This document shows, in pieces, positions 12,154-24,900 of a stretch of 64,000 nt of DNA. Below the pieces are notes generated by a model. That model saw only the letters and a program-made list of their open reading frames with translations, had not been told where the DNA came from and did not search any database. The stretch is taken from assembly GCF_003672135.1 (NCBI RefSeq), contig NC_039516.1, positions 2,773,838 to 2,837,837 of the forward strand. Reading direction: 5' to 3'. The DNA comes from Ooceraea biroi. Lineage: Eukaryota > Arthropoda > Insecta > Hymenoptera > Formicidae. Made by a program: the position numbers and the translations under genes. How positions within the stretch are numbered: position 1 is the first letter of the stretch; each line of letters begins with the position of its first letter.

Positions 12154-15100
12154 CAATAAAGAAGACTTTCAGAATCCATCGTACGGTCGGAGCAAATTTT
12201 TAGGATACAATTCTCTCCCGTTTTTTCCCAGCCACAATCGCGAGGAAATTCGATTTCGAATTTCCCGGGAAGACTTCCATTTAGCTCCTCTTTCCGATTC
12301 CGATGCCAGAAATTCCCATAATTATTATTGCCGGCGCGAGTTGATAATTAAAGAAAGTGCAGCCTTGTTCGTTACGTTGCTCGTGCGATTCGCAGCCATT
12401 AGCGATATTGCGGGCCGGGGCTAGCTCGGATATTTCTACGTGTTACGCAATCTCGACCGCGGGCCGTGACGTGTTGCATTATAATTTAATGGCATGCCGC
12501 CGCACGGTTTCTCTGATAAGACGAGGTTGGATTCCAGCGCTAGTTTTATCCCCGTGTCAACGCGGTGTCCATCGTTTTGGTCGTCTTGGAGCAGTCGATC
12601 AAAAACAGGCGTGCAGTTCGGGTCGCCAATTTCCCGGTCGCCCATAATCCAGACCCATAAACATCCCCAATAAAGGTGCCGACGAGCGTATGTACACCTC
12701 TCGCACACACCGCAACGCATCCATTCGCTACCACTCGCAATAAATAACCGTACGGTTTTAGGGTTGTGCGAGCTCGGATCTCTTCGATTGTCTGACGTCG
12801 TTCGATTTTTATTGCCGTCACTTAACGGCTTCCCACATGCCTTTCCCAGGTACTATTGAGCTTCCTGTATCTCGCCGCAGCTTTGCAAGTAATGGACCAC
12901 CCGTTGGGTGCTCGAGATGTCGCGTTACGGAAAAGATACTGAGAAATTTTCTCCAAATGATCGGATTTCGAACGGCAGGAAAATATAAATACAGCTAGAA
13001 ATTTATAGTTGGTTTGTTATTTAATATTTATAATATAATCTTTGACATAAATATCAAATTCCTCGTTTCGCAGAATTCGCGCTGTAAATCATCTCGTTGA
13101 AATACAAATATTGAAATTTTTCTTTTGTTTTATTATATTTTAATTTCCACGTTCTCTCATCATAATATAGCCTTATAGTTAAAATGCACGTAACAATAAC
13201 ACGCAGAGAAAGTCGAATCGTGAGCGCGATTTTCGTTCCGATCACAGCTTGGAAATATCGCAGTCATTTGTTTTTCGGTCGTGGTTTTCCCCGCGGAAGG
13301 AATGGTACAACTGAACGTCTCGACTAAAAAGTAGCGCCAGGATCTCCTTATCGGATGACCGGTCAAAAGGGTGGACACTCACGTGGCAATACTGCGAAAA
13401 GAAGCTTAAGGAGCACGATCTCGCACGGTCCGATTCTCCACGTGTTTTTCCACAAGTCCCTCTCCTCTCTTTCTCTCTTTCTTCTTCGGCCTTCCTTCTC
13501 AGCGTTTATCTCGCTTCTTACATCAGCGTTCGCCTCCATGGGAAAACTCTTTGATCGACCGCATGCTGCGCTACGTTTTCGTCGTGTGGACGAAGGGGTA
13601 GGCGACCCCCTTTATGTTCGAATCCCATCGAAAGAGATCCAGAGACCGCAGACGAAGAAAGACCAGTGTGTAGCCGGTAAATGTCACGCGAACGTAATTT
13701 ATTTATGGACCCCGAAGGGGTGATGGATGCGACGTTGCGTGGACGGCGTGGTAGATAGGTCGAATCAATCGATGCCGCGGGACGGCTCCGACGATGATAT
13801 TGCTACGGTGTTCTATCTTTTTCGGATATCCACGGAAATTATATGAAATCTCGCAGCTGACGGCAACGAGATACGCCGGATCGTCCTAATGGAGGAAAAA
13901 ATACCGGGAGCTGCGAGGGTAATACCTGTTGTTTCACGCGTATCCACGAATCTCCTCGTAATTAGTGATGAATCACATAGGCCGGAGTAATCTCGATCGT
14001 CGAGTACGTTTCATCCGATTTCGCGCTGTAATTTCGAATTAATTGAGTAACCATTCAAACGGGATCCACGTAGATCCGCGTATCCGTTGAGATCGTCGCG
14101 AGGATTAAGGTCGCGCGAAACAGGGTGGCGAAGGACGGGTGTTTCAGTTCAGACGACCTCGCCCAAAGGCTGTCAAACAATAAGCGAATAAAAGCTTTAT
14201 CTCCGCGCTTTAGCCCGGCGACGTGAACCACGTGCGTAGCTCTCTTTTAGCCACCTCTCTCATGTGACTCGTCCGCAAAGAGAGAGACGCAATAAAACCT
14301 TTTATGCCGCGCCGGCCGCAGCAACCCCACGCCGAGCTCATCTTCGTGACTCGCGTCCCCGCACGTAGAAAACTACCCACCTACTTTTTGTCGTTGCCTC
14401 ATGGTATATCTCTGTTACGTAGCACTCGCGTGACTCGTCCTCAGACATAATAAAACCCCTTTATCCGTCCGCCCTAACTACCTCCCCGCGGTGCTCGCAA
14501 ACATTCTCCATTACCGCGCCTTCGTCCGCTCCCTCGGCCCGGGCTTCTTTAGAACCTTCTTCTTTTCGCTCTTTCTCGACGACGGCGACAACGACGACAA
14601 CGAGGACGCTCGTTTTCTCGAGGACGATCGCGGGAAAACCTGCATTCGCTCTCGAGTGCATCACGTCACCTGACGAGCACGACGTCGACGTGGATGACGA
14701 GTGGCACGCTCGGCGGAATTGCGCGCGGAACAAGAGCGGAGAGCCCAACTCCTCCGCTCGACGGAACGGTCCCTTAATGGAGGTGCGTCGTCGTTCGGGA
14801 AACGTAAGCGGATGTCGAACAGAGCGGCGCCGTCGGAATCTCCGAATGCGAAACAGGCAGGCACGGTCGATCGTCGGGACGCGGAATTACTTGCAGCGGT
14901 GAGATCGCTTTTAGTTGTAGCTGAACTCGTATTGAGTACCGAGAAAGATCGAGACGGTCTCGCTTCTGCAGCAAGATGCAGTTACACGTCGAGCGTTGCC
15001 TACGAGCGTCGACAGTTAAACGGATTGTCAATGTGGGCACAAGCGATTCTTTGTCATTTTTGGTTTTTCGATTAGATTCGATTCGATGGAATTAAACGAT

Positions 15101-17779
15101 GGGAAGTTACTCGTTGGGTCTCTCGAGGTCCCTTTTATCAAAACGCAATGGGATACTGGAAATTGATCCGTTACGACCACGACGGTAGCACCGGCGATCC
15201 TTTTACGATCTCGCATCCTCGAGAGGAAATGAATTATTGAAGAAATCCGTTATGGCATTCTGCGCGTAATGCAGGAATACTCTTGATCGGCGAGCAGCTG
15301 CCTCCGAAAGAAGCGCGACGATGCGCCCGCTTATGAGATGGTATCCGAAATGGGTTAATGGGGATTGCATCAAGGAGGGTTGCGACGCGGGAAACGCCGA
15401 GGTAACGACGTAGGATACCGCGGCTCGTAATTTTTAACGACGCCACCGCCCGCTTAAACGCTCTCGCAAAACGGCGGCTTGGCAGAAGATGGAGAGACAA
15501 AACGGCAGGCTAAGAGAGACGAGAGACGTGGAGGATCCTGAGGAGGAGGAGGAGAAAAGGCACGGAGGATAGCACGGAGATGGCAACCCGAGGGATCTGG
15601 CGTTGTCTAATGACCTCACATTATGCGCCGCGGAAAACTCGCTTTAATTAAAGATTATAACGCGTGAAATGAATTCGAGCGGCGCTACGCGGTGCGTTTC
15701 TCCGCCCGTCATCCCCATCGTTCGGGAAGGAACGCGAGAACCGGATGATCATGGGATAAGCCGCACTTTCAACAGGGTTCCGGGCGGAAATAGCGACGCG
15801 AGGATCTCGCGAGGGAATCTACTTCGCGGAAAATTTCAGGCCGTTCCAACTTCATTTTTCGATTCCCCTCGCAACATCTTCATTGAAAAAGGAAATCCGC
15901 AACTCGACCGAACTTGCTGGAGGGAGGACTCCACTTTTTCCCGAAATAGGGGATGTCTGCCCGAGTTTAGCTGCATGTGCCATCACGCGCTGGAGGTTGT
16001 AACGCGAGAACCAACCAAAGCAGGATGAAGAACTCAGCCATTTTTCCGGATTAGGGTGCGCATTGTACGCATTATTCGCGTTGCGAATTTACTCGGGGGA
16101 ATATCGCTCGCAACACGTGTGCCGTTCATATCGATGACGTTCTCCACGGCTTTTCCAGCCGCACTCCGCGTCCTTGTAATAATGTTATAGCTCGAACGAA
16201 CAGAGGCGGACTCGCGCTCGCGCTCCATGTAACTGTTATGATCACTGCTGGCGGGACGATTATTGGGTGCCCGGCTGTCAGGGGAAACGACTGCTCGACT
16301 TTCTCGAGGCTCCCGGTGCATCCTGGTTTTTTTTTCTGTCTTCATCCCGGAAACGCGCACACGGTGAAAATGCAGCGCGCGCAGCGCGCTCGTATTCCGA
16401 TCTTGCGCGGGATCCGCTAGGATCTTCATCTGGTATTCCGCGCTCTAAGTGCCCGTCCCAACTGGAGCGTCGCGATTCTCGCGGCTCGGATTATCTATTC
16501 AGCTCGCAGTACCTGTTAACTTTAAGCGCCGTGCCACGATGGAGGTCAAAAAGCTGCCGTTGGGACCGATATATTAAGAAACGCGCCGACGCGCAGCTCA
16601 TTACGACGGTCGTATTATCAAATTGCGAACGCGAGTCCTAATTGGTGTTTCCGTTTCCGCTGACACGTAGCAAACACCTGTCAAGAATTAATAATTAGCA
16701 TCACGCCTGTACAGTCACTTGCGAGATGACACAAGGACTTCAATGATACACTCATGACTCATTCAAGCTTCCGGCAAAAGCATAGAATTCGATTCCTCGA
16801 GCGAATGCATCTTAATGCGTTCTCCTGGACGCGTTAAGGATTCTCGTTTAATTAACCGGCATTAGTTACGGTTCATTTGCCGATACGAGTGTCGAATTAG
16901 CGCGGTGAGTTGGCTCGATAAACTCTGCCCTGCCAATTAGGTCATAAACGCGAGTCTTTTGTCCGGCGAATGTGCCGGCTAAATCCGCTACAACGCGCCG
17001 TACCACGATCTTGCGCCATCCGTGGAACGACACATCGGTAATTCTGGCCTAACGGCAACAATGGAAGCTTCGTTGCGACAGCGGCATGGGGAGGAAGAGA
17101 GGCGAGTACCATGTCTGACAAGAATGTAGCTGCTACTACTCGCGGGGACGGGATTTTCCGCAACCGGAGCGATTAAGTGCCGGTGTCGTTACACGATTAA
17201 TCTTCGCCCGCACGGATAGCGACGTATATACATGAACGACAGCGGGGACGGTGGTAGTCTGGGGTGCGGAAAGGGGCGATTGGGGTGGAAATCGAAGCTT
17301 TTCTCTTATTATCAAACAAACAGAGAGCCAGTCGGCGCTTTTAAAAGCACTCTCCGGCGCATAGGAAATATGTGGCGAACTTACGCTCTCTCGGAGAGAC
17401 GGCAGGTGTTCCATTAATATTCCATTCCCTAGTACTAGCCAGACAATACGCTACGGCTACGACCATTAACGGGGAAACCTAAACAACAGTTTTTTACGCG
17501 AGATCTTCGTTAAATCGAGTTCTGTAATGGTCGCAATCGGTGACTGACGCTGCATCGTCTTTGTATTGATACTGAAAATAGGTAATATGGAGATCGGTCG
17601 TTGGAGAAGTCGGAATCAAAATTGATTCATATTTCACTGTTCACGCGCAAAGATAGTGACATACGAGATGACACACTAACCGTCAGAATATTTTAAGATC
17701 AGTTCTCTTGCGCAGAGTTAAAGTTCGTGCAAATAGTATTATTGACGAGTGCAGTTGATATCTCTAATCAAATAATTTT

Positions 17780-17782
17780 TTA
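17780..17782 (+). repeat. Left target-site duplication TTA
   Basis: TTA directly precedes the left inverted repeat and matches the TTA after the right one. With three bases, coincidence is possible. Confidence 0.55.
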
Positions 17783-18107
17783 CAAGGGGAGGCCACAGGA
17801 TGTACCTGGACTTTTTGGACGAAACTTGGTGAGTATTTAGAGAACAATATGTAGATAACGGTAAGAGGGGTCTCCACTTTCGGAACTTTTCGGAACCCAA
17901 ATAAATAAGATTACAATAGTCATTTTTTATTACATTCAATTTTTCCTTTCCCGAACAAAATTGAGCAAAAATTACTTCTGCAATCTTCTTTTCTAATCAA
18001 AATAGAACAACCAAAATTATATGTATATACAGGGTGTCCCGTAAAGACCGGATGAACTCTTAAGGGTAGATTCCTGAGATGATTTTAAGGCGAAAATCCT
18101 AATACTA
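17783..18107 (+). repeat. Left terminal inverted repeat (325 bp)
   Basis: It is the reverse complement of 18597-18920 along its whole length. Two differences were seen by eye: a five-T versus four-T run near the outer end, and a T/C substitution in gttctattttg versus gttccattttg. Confidence 0.93.
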
Positions 18108-18596
18108 AAATGTCGAGGCTATAATAGTTTTTGAATTATAAGCATTTATAGTAAGCGAATTAGATCGCCTAAAGTTGGCGCGCTCAGACGTGGCACAACG
18201 CAAAGTGCTAAAGGCGAAAAGTAAATGTCGCCCTTCTTGTTTACATCGATACAAAGATTACTTATGCGAAGATAAGATTACTTTTATTAATATTTCTGCA
18301 AACGCGCATTGCGCAATGTAACCTTTTACCGTTTTTTTTAAATATTGGAAGTGGATATTTTTGTATTTTTATGTGATACATAAAGCGCAAGCTGTCAGAT
18401 GACATTTCCTTCAGAAATCCGCTATCAATTTCATATTCTACAGGCAAAACTATAGTTATCAAACAGAATACTTAACAGAGTACTTTACTTGAATGAGTTT
18501 CATTTGAATATTAGCAATAATAGCTGCTTAGTTTGTTAAATAATTGTAAACTAAATACATATTATTGCTAATTACATAGTTACTGTTTGATAACTA

Positions 18597-18920
18597 TAGT
18601 ATTAGGATTTTCGCCTTAAAATCATCTCAGGAATCTACCCTTAAGAGTTCATCCGGTCTTTACGGGACACCCTGTATATACATATAATTTTGGTTGTTCC
18701 ATTTTGATTAGAAAAGAAGATTGCAGAAGTAATTTTTGCTCAATTTTGTTCGGGAAAGGAAAAATTGAATGTAATAAAAAATGACTATTGTAATCTTATT
18801 TATTTGGGTTCCGAAAAGTTCCGAAAGTGGAGACCCCTCTTACCGTTATCTACATATTGTTCTCTAAATACTCACCAAGTTTCGTCCAAAAGTCCAGGTA
18901 CATCCTGTGGCCTCCCCTTG
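18597..18920 (-). repeat. Right terminal inverted repeat (324 bp)
   Basis: Mirror copy of the left arm, ending cctgtggcctccccttg. Its inner end overlaps a shorter 18-bp inverted repeat: ACTATAGTTATCAAACAG at 18449-18466 is the exact complement of 18583-18600. A small second hairpin is therefore nested inside the large one. Confidence 0.93.
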
Positions 18921-18923
18921 TTA
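18921..18923 (+). repeat. Right target-site duplication TTA
   Basis: TTA immediately after the right inverted repeat, paired with 17780-17782. Confidence 0.55.
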
Positions 18924-21900
18924 GAGCGATTATTCGTAACTTGTAAATGTGCATAATCTGATTATATGAAAAAAAGCTACTCTCGTCGACAGAATCAGAT
19001 TTATCCACTAATAATGATTAGAGTTTCTTGTCGTCTTCTCGTTTTCTCGTCATCTTCGAATTTCGCTGATCGATCGGCCAACGTGCGATCATCATTCTCA
19101 CATATTTTCGAGAATAGCAATAGGGATCGTAACATCGAGTGTGATGGTCACTCTAGTTCCATTTCCGATTGAATAAATCAACCGTATCTACCGCATGCCG
19201 TACGACACGGTCGGCAGTATCAAATATAGGTCCGGCGTGTATATATTCCACCTCTGGACGTATCATCTTTCACGTGTCTTTCTACCTCATACTTCTTCTT
19301 TGACCATTCACCCTGAGACGCCGATCTCCCGTCTTTCCCTTATATACCGACGGCCGACGGTTTTTCTTTCCGCTTTTGCCGCTGCCGCCCGATGTTCTAG
19401 ACATCGAGTGTTACTACTGAAAATATTGGCGGCCCATCGGTCCGACGCTTTTGTTCGCGAACGTCTGTATCTGCCCGTAAAGCAAGACAAGAAGCGTGAA
19501 ATAATATTTCACGTAAGCATAAGTGCCTTTCCGCGAGAAATGGATGGTAGTCGAATCAACATTTGTCATGTTAAACTCCGGCTCTTGACCGAGGACGGCG
19601 GGTCCGTAGGCGCAGAAATTTCACGAAACACACAAGACGTAAATCGTACGTGTGAGACCTTCGAAGGTGAAACGCCAATAAATTCCGCGACATATAAAGT
19701 CTAAAACTTGCTACAGAGAATCGTGGCTAAAATATCTTTATGAATTATGATGCAGTTGCAGATGCAGCTTTTTGAGCTTGTCATACACATGTTAAATCGT
19801 TAAAATGTTTACAAGAAATGCACGACATAGAAATGGAAATCGAAAATTATTTGCTGCGTCGAAAAAATATACGGATAAATGGAACGAGAAAAATATGGAA
19901 CTCGGTAAACATTATTTTACCGCACACACATGTGAAGATCGCTGACGCCGATAGGCCGGAGAGTCTCATTTGTGCATTTGCGCGACATTTGAAAACGCTT
20001 TAAAGTTGCGGCTATCCGACCTGCTCTGAAACGTCAAGTAGCGGCGTTTACAGGCTCGTTATGAATGTAAACTCGCTTTCACGCGTTTATAAGCTTGCGC
20101 CTAAGCCTCGTAACTTCCTTACGGTCGACATCGTGGTTTCCGTCCGCGTCGCAATTGCGCTCGCGCGCTCCTGCAACTCGTATACTCGAAGATGTATGGA
20201 GCGGGATAATACTCAAAACTCCAGGGAAATACAAATAATGTCCCGTCTGTTAAATTCGCGCGATACGCGTAGAAATATAAAATTGAAATGGCCCCGCATC
20301 GACGTAGACAAATAGCACGATAATGCAAATTTCCGTTTCCACTTTTTTCGTACCGTCGCGAAAATATATCGAGCGAACTATATGCTCCCAAGCATGTATA
20401 AATAACGTTTGGTCGCATTTAATTTTAGCAAAATATAAAAAACTGCAATTTTATTTGATTTGAACAAACAAAAGCGGATGTTTCTAGGGTCTGACCTCTT
20501 ATTCTTTATAAAATGTAAAATATATTTGTTCTCGAAAACGAAAATATCTGGTGTTGATGATCGTACACAGAATTAGTACGTTAAAAGGTAATATGCTGAC
20601 CGAAATCCGAAATGTTTTTTTATGTCAAACTTAATGTTGCAAATGATATAAGTATTTTGAGATATATAAATTCTGCTCTCCGAGATTTCATTTAATAAAA
20701 AAAATAGTTGACGCAGCGAATCAATTTTTATCCGTGCCGGTACGAATCGTCCGAATAAAATGTGTACACTCGGATTAAATTTATATCTGAAAACTTCCTC
20801 CGAATCGATTTTCCGTAACGTTGGGCGCCGACTCGCGCAGATTTTGCGCCGTCTAACCGTAAATAATTTATCGATCGCGGTCGTCGCGGTGTAAAAAGTG
20901 ATCCTCGCGTAACGACCACCGGTAATTAATTTCCCCGCGACTGTTAAAGCGCCGTTCGATGGCCGCAAACGCTTTTCTGTGGCGCGTCGCGCTTCACGTT
21001 CGACTTAACTTTTGCGCGAATGGAAGGCGCGAGTAGAATGTCGCGCGAGCGCATTGAATCTATATTCGTTCCGCTCCTCTCCAATGCGTAAGACCACCTC
21101 CGCCGCACCACAGAAACCCGCAGCAGACTTCCTTTCCACCACCCTCCCAGCCAGCCACCCTCCCTCGTCCCAGCCACCTACCCCTCGTTTCATGGAAGAA
21201 CCTCATCGATGTGCATTCGCGAACTCGCGTTCACGAGGAAAACGCCTTCCGATTGAATCCAGTTATGTAAAGGATGGCGTGAATTTTACGCGTCGGCTTT
21301 AGCCATGCCGCCGGGAATAACTTGGTCGGGGTGCTCGCGCGCGCGGCCACCATTCCAGGAACCAACCCCTGAATAAATTTCTAACGATTTACCCGGCGCC
21401 GAACGTGAATTCCCGATGGTCGTCATGATTCGAGAAATTTATCGGCGTGTCGATGATGCAACCGGATTCGCATAAATAAAACGGAACAGGTGTTTCCGCG
21501 GCCGCTCAGCCAGGCGAAAACGCATCGCGAGACGCACGGAGAGACATTATGGCATAAAAAAGCAGCTTGTATGCCGAGCGATACAAGCGATACGTGGAAT
21601 ACAGGCGCGAATCGCGCATTATTACAAGCGTATTCCGCGTCGCATCGCGCGGAATGTGCCTCGTGAAAGAGAACGTAAGAACGAAACTGCTACGAGTCGC
21701 AGTCCGCGTAAGAAAAATATACAGAGCGACGTAATGCGACACGTTGTTGCTACACCATCGCGCCCGATAACTCGCGACATTTCCGGTTTATAGGCGCGCT
21801 TTTTATATACCCACGCTCGCCAATCTTTGCTATCGCTCGTTCACACCCGTTCATTTCTTGATCCAATGGTCGGTCTATGACACGTATGGTCGTATATGAC

Positions 21901-24900
21901 ACGACGAGTCGACTCGTCGTTCCAGCATCCATTTAACGGATTAACGACGCGATGGTGACCCGCTGCCCTTGCCGAGTCCTCCATGATATTTGGGGTTACG
22001 GACTTACGGGGTGCCGTCGCTCCATGAGGGATAAGTCTACTCGCGCGGATGCGAGTCGATTTATGCGAGCCGGCAGCGTGGAATATAGGCGATCCGAGAT
22101 TACCGGCACGCGGAAAACGCCCGCTACCTGCGGCTAATGAAATTCTACGGAGGTGGTTATTGGTCGAATCGTCGGGGTAGAATCGACCCCCTGCCTGGCT
22201 CGCGCGCATAAACGGCGACGTTTACACGTACTCGTAATTCAGGCAATCGGTAAACTGTCGCGTAGGAGCGGAATTAATTGATCCGCGGGCCTCGATTATT
22301 GGCGTACAGGCGACTGTTGAACTTTGCCGCTTTCCCACGCTGATTGCAGGCTGGCGAGACGAGAGATAGAGAGAGATAGATAGATGAGAGCTCGATGAAT
22401 AAACGGCGATCGTGATGCGAAGAGCGTGATGTATCGAGCGATCCTACTACCGCGGTGCTTCACGCGCAAGTGGATTTTATCGCGTATAAAACCGTCGGAT
22501 TTCGTCGGATATGTAAGTTCCAGCGGCCGTAGGTTTGATCGGGCGCCGGCGAGATTATTTTGAGTGTCTGGAATCAAATGCCAGAGCGAAGTTTCGCACA
22601 CTGCACTACTCGCTCGCTCGGTCGCTGAAATCCAGCGTGCAATCGCTTGATACTAATGTAAGTTAATTTTATACAACGCTAGCGCGGCTATCGAGCGGAT
22701 GCAAGCCGCAAGCGGGAGAAGCAGTGCCGTTACATCGCGAAATTAACAAAATGAATAAATTTCTTTCGACTGAACGAAATAATTAAATTGGATATCGGGG
22801 AAAATTACGCGTGATGTAACGGATATTTCACATAAAATTCATATAAAATTCTTTTATATGCTTCCGCATGATCGCAACAAAAATACATTAATTTGATATC
22901 AGTCACTAATGGCGAACACTGAATTTCCTTTTTCTTCTAATAAATCGTCATCCACATAATCATCACGAATAACCATCGCTAATGTCTCTTCGCTCGCACC
23001 ATCGGGCAATATCGCGAAATCGCCGTCTCGTTTCCGGGCGAGCGACGCGCTAGTGCCGCATCGACGTCGCCCGACGATCCGTGAAACTGTTGTTCAATGC
23101 GGCTAGACGGCGACCGTTTAGATTCCGCGGCGATTTAGCCGCATTTTACAGACGAGCGGCAAATATGTCGGGACGCGCGAGAAGAGAGATGACGTCTCCG
23201 ACCTGCGACGCCGAGGCCGACGTCGACGTCGATCGATTCTCCTCGTTTCGTCGCTTCGACGCCGCGCCGTCTCGAGTGCCGACGAGTGTTTCGACGCCGA
23301 GGAGAAGGCTATACGTTTAAACAACGGGAGCGTTCTTCTCCCACGAACGCTTCCACGAGCGTTTAACGAAATTACTTTGAAACGCGAAGGAGTACGCTCT
23401 CGCACGGCGTTAGTTCGCTTGCTTGCCCGGCTCGGTACCTTTCCTCCTCGTATAGACGGCTCTTCCGCCCTTCGTCCTTCCACACGGTCCCTTCGCTTTT
23501 AGCTCTCTCCGTTTCTCGCCCTTTCTCGTCGCTTCTCGCTGCTAGTCGCGCGCTCGGTCGCTGCGCACACCTTCCGACCGGTCGACGAGCTTTAAAAACG
23601 ACCCTCTTAAACCCGTTAGAATTACGCCCGGCGATCTCTCGGTCTCTTACCTTCTTCCGTCCTCTCCGTCGCTCGTTTCCTGGTGCGGGCGCGCACCTTC
23701 ATCTTCCTTCTGCGAGCTCCACGCTCGTTTTCTGCGGGGTAAACAAAGCCCGACCGGGCAGCCCATGCCACGTAATTATCACGGGGGAGAGCTTATCTTC
23801 GCCTCTCTCTTTCTCTTTTTCTCTCTTGAGCTAGTCGTCGCCCGTCTGCCTCTCGGGAACGGTAAAAATCCTCTGAAAGATTTCTTACAGCGAATAATGC
23901 CCGTAAACCGGCAATGTCCTCGGAAATTAGTGCGAGGGACGATCGTGCCGTACGCGCGGTAATGACTGGTATTAAATCCGAGGATACGCTTTAAAGAGAC
24001 ACGCCGCGCGCAAGATACCTGAGCGAACGTTCAAGATAACGATGTCGCTCTCTCACTTTACTTTGATAGATCGGACGAAGCCGCCGTGGATTTTCTCTCG
24101 TCGTACGCGCGCACGCGAACTTAAGAGCAGATCCGGAATTACTCGAAGGGCTCGGCGGCTCTGGAATAAAAGGATTCATCCCTTTCATAATTTATTCCCT
24201 TTTAAATGTCGCATGCGCAACCGAGAGAGACATGTCGCTCGTAATGTGTCACTCGCTGTAATCTGATCCGCGATAACGAGATGTAATCGCTCGACAAATT
24301 TCATCGGTGACGTACTCCTCGCGTCTGTGCTTTCCTCTGCGAAAAATGCAATCTGTCGTATACTTGCTCCCCTCTTCGCTACCCCCTCGCGCGAGGAGCG
24401 CCTCTCGTGCACCCTTCGCGCTCCTCGCCGCTTCGCCGTCACGTCATATGCATAATTTAGTGGTTTTAACTTCTTCGCTTCTTGTTCTCCGCGGTAAACT
24501 GCGTCTATATACGCCACGTTGCGGTGACATTCAAATTGCACGCACGTACGTGATACTGTCGCGGCGTTACGAACAGCAGCAGCATTATTCTTGAGAATCA
24601 GAAACTACAAAGGAACCTAGCCGCGAGATAATGTTGTACGTAACGCTGCGTAAAAAGAAAATCATTTTTGATGCGAGCTCATCGCTCATGGTATCCCGGC
24701 AGAGATTAAGCTCACTCGCTCGTGCACGCGAACTTGTTGCGTGTCGCATGCCACGAGAATAATCGGCCGATTGGAATCGCGCGCTGCCAAGGAAAAAAAG
24801 CATTAATCCGAATAAGGATACTGCGGCGGTGACCGGGCTGCGTGACCCGGCAAACTCGCTCGCGCGGTAAGATTGATTGTCATTTTTCGACATCTCGTGA

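Larger units (their letters stand above)
8807..17782. other. Non-coding stretch with simple repeats
   Basis: No recognisable exon. It contains several short repeats listed separately, an AT-rich island at about 13000-13170, and a CpG-rich part at 14460-15075 where frames are open on both strands next to a GAC-rich tract (14577-14607). A (GAG)5 run lies at 15540-15554. Open frames here are rich in Arg, Ser and Pro and match no family I know. Confidence 0.5.
17783..18920. mobile_element. Non-autonomous DNA transposon or fold-back element with 325-bp inverted ends
   Basis: The element is 1138 bp and bounded by long terminal inverted repeats that begin CAAGGGGAGGCCACAGGATG. It is flanked on both sides by TTA, taken as a 3-bp target-site duplication. 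The 489-bp middle (18108-18596) holds no transposase; its longest open frame (18262-18462, minus, 66 codons) is not recognised. A 3-bp TTA/TAA duplication is the habit of the PIF/Harbinger group, so that superfamily is my first guess, but the termini alone do not prove it. The arms also carry cagggtgtcccgtaaag, an ACAGGGTGTCC-type motif often met in insect repeats. The arms differ by one substitution and one single-base indel, so insertion or arm conversion was recent. Confidence 0.88.

Noticed and set aside
13616..13626. GTTCGAATCCC, like a tRNA B box
   Set aside because: The flanks do not form a T stem, no A box or acceptor stem fits upstream. A similar minus-strand string near 59783 fails in the same way.
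7498..23231. Same palindromic 14-mer cgacgtcgacgtcg at 7498 and 23218
   Set aside because: Several shared 14-mers are expected by chance, and CG-rich words are over-represented here.
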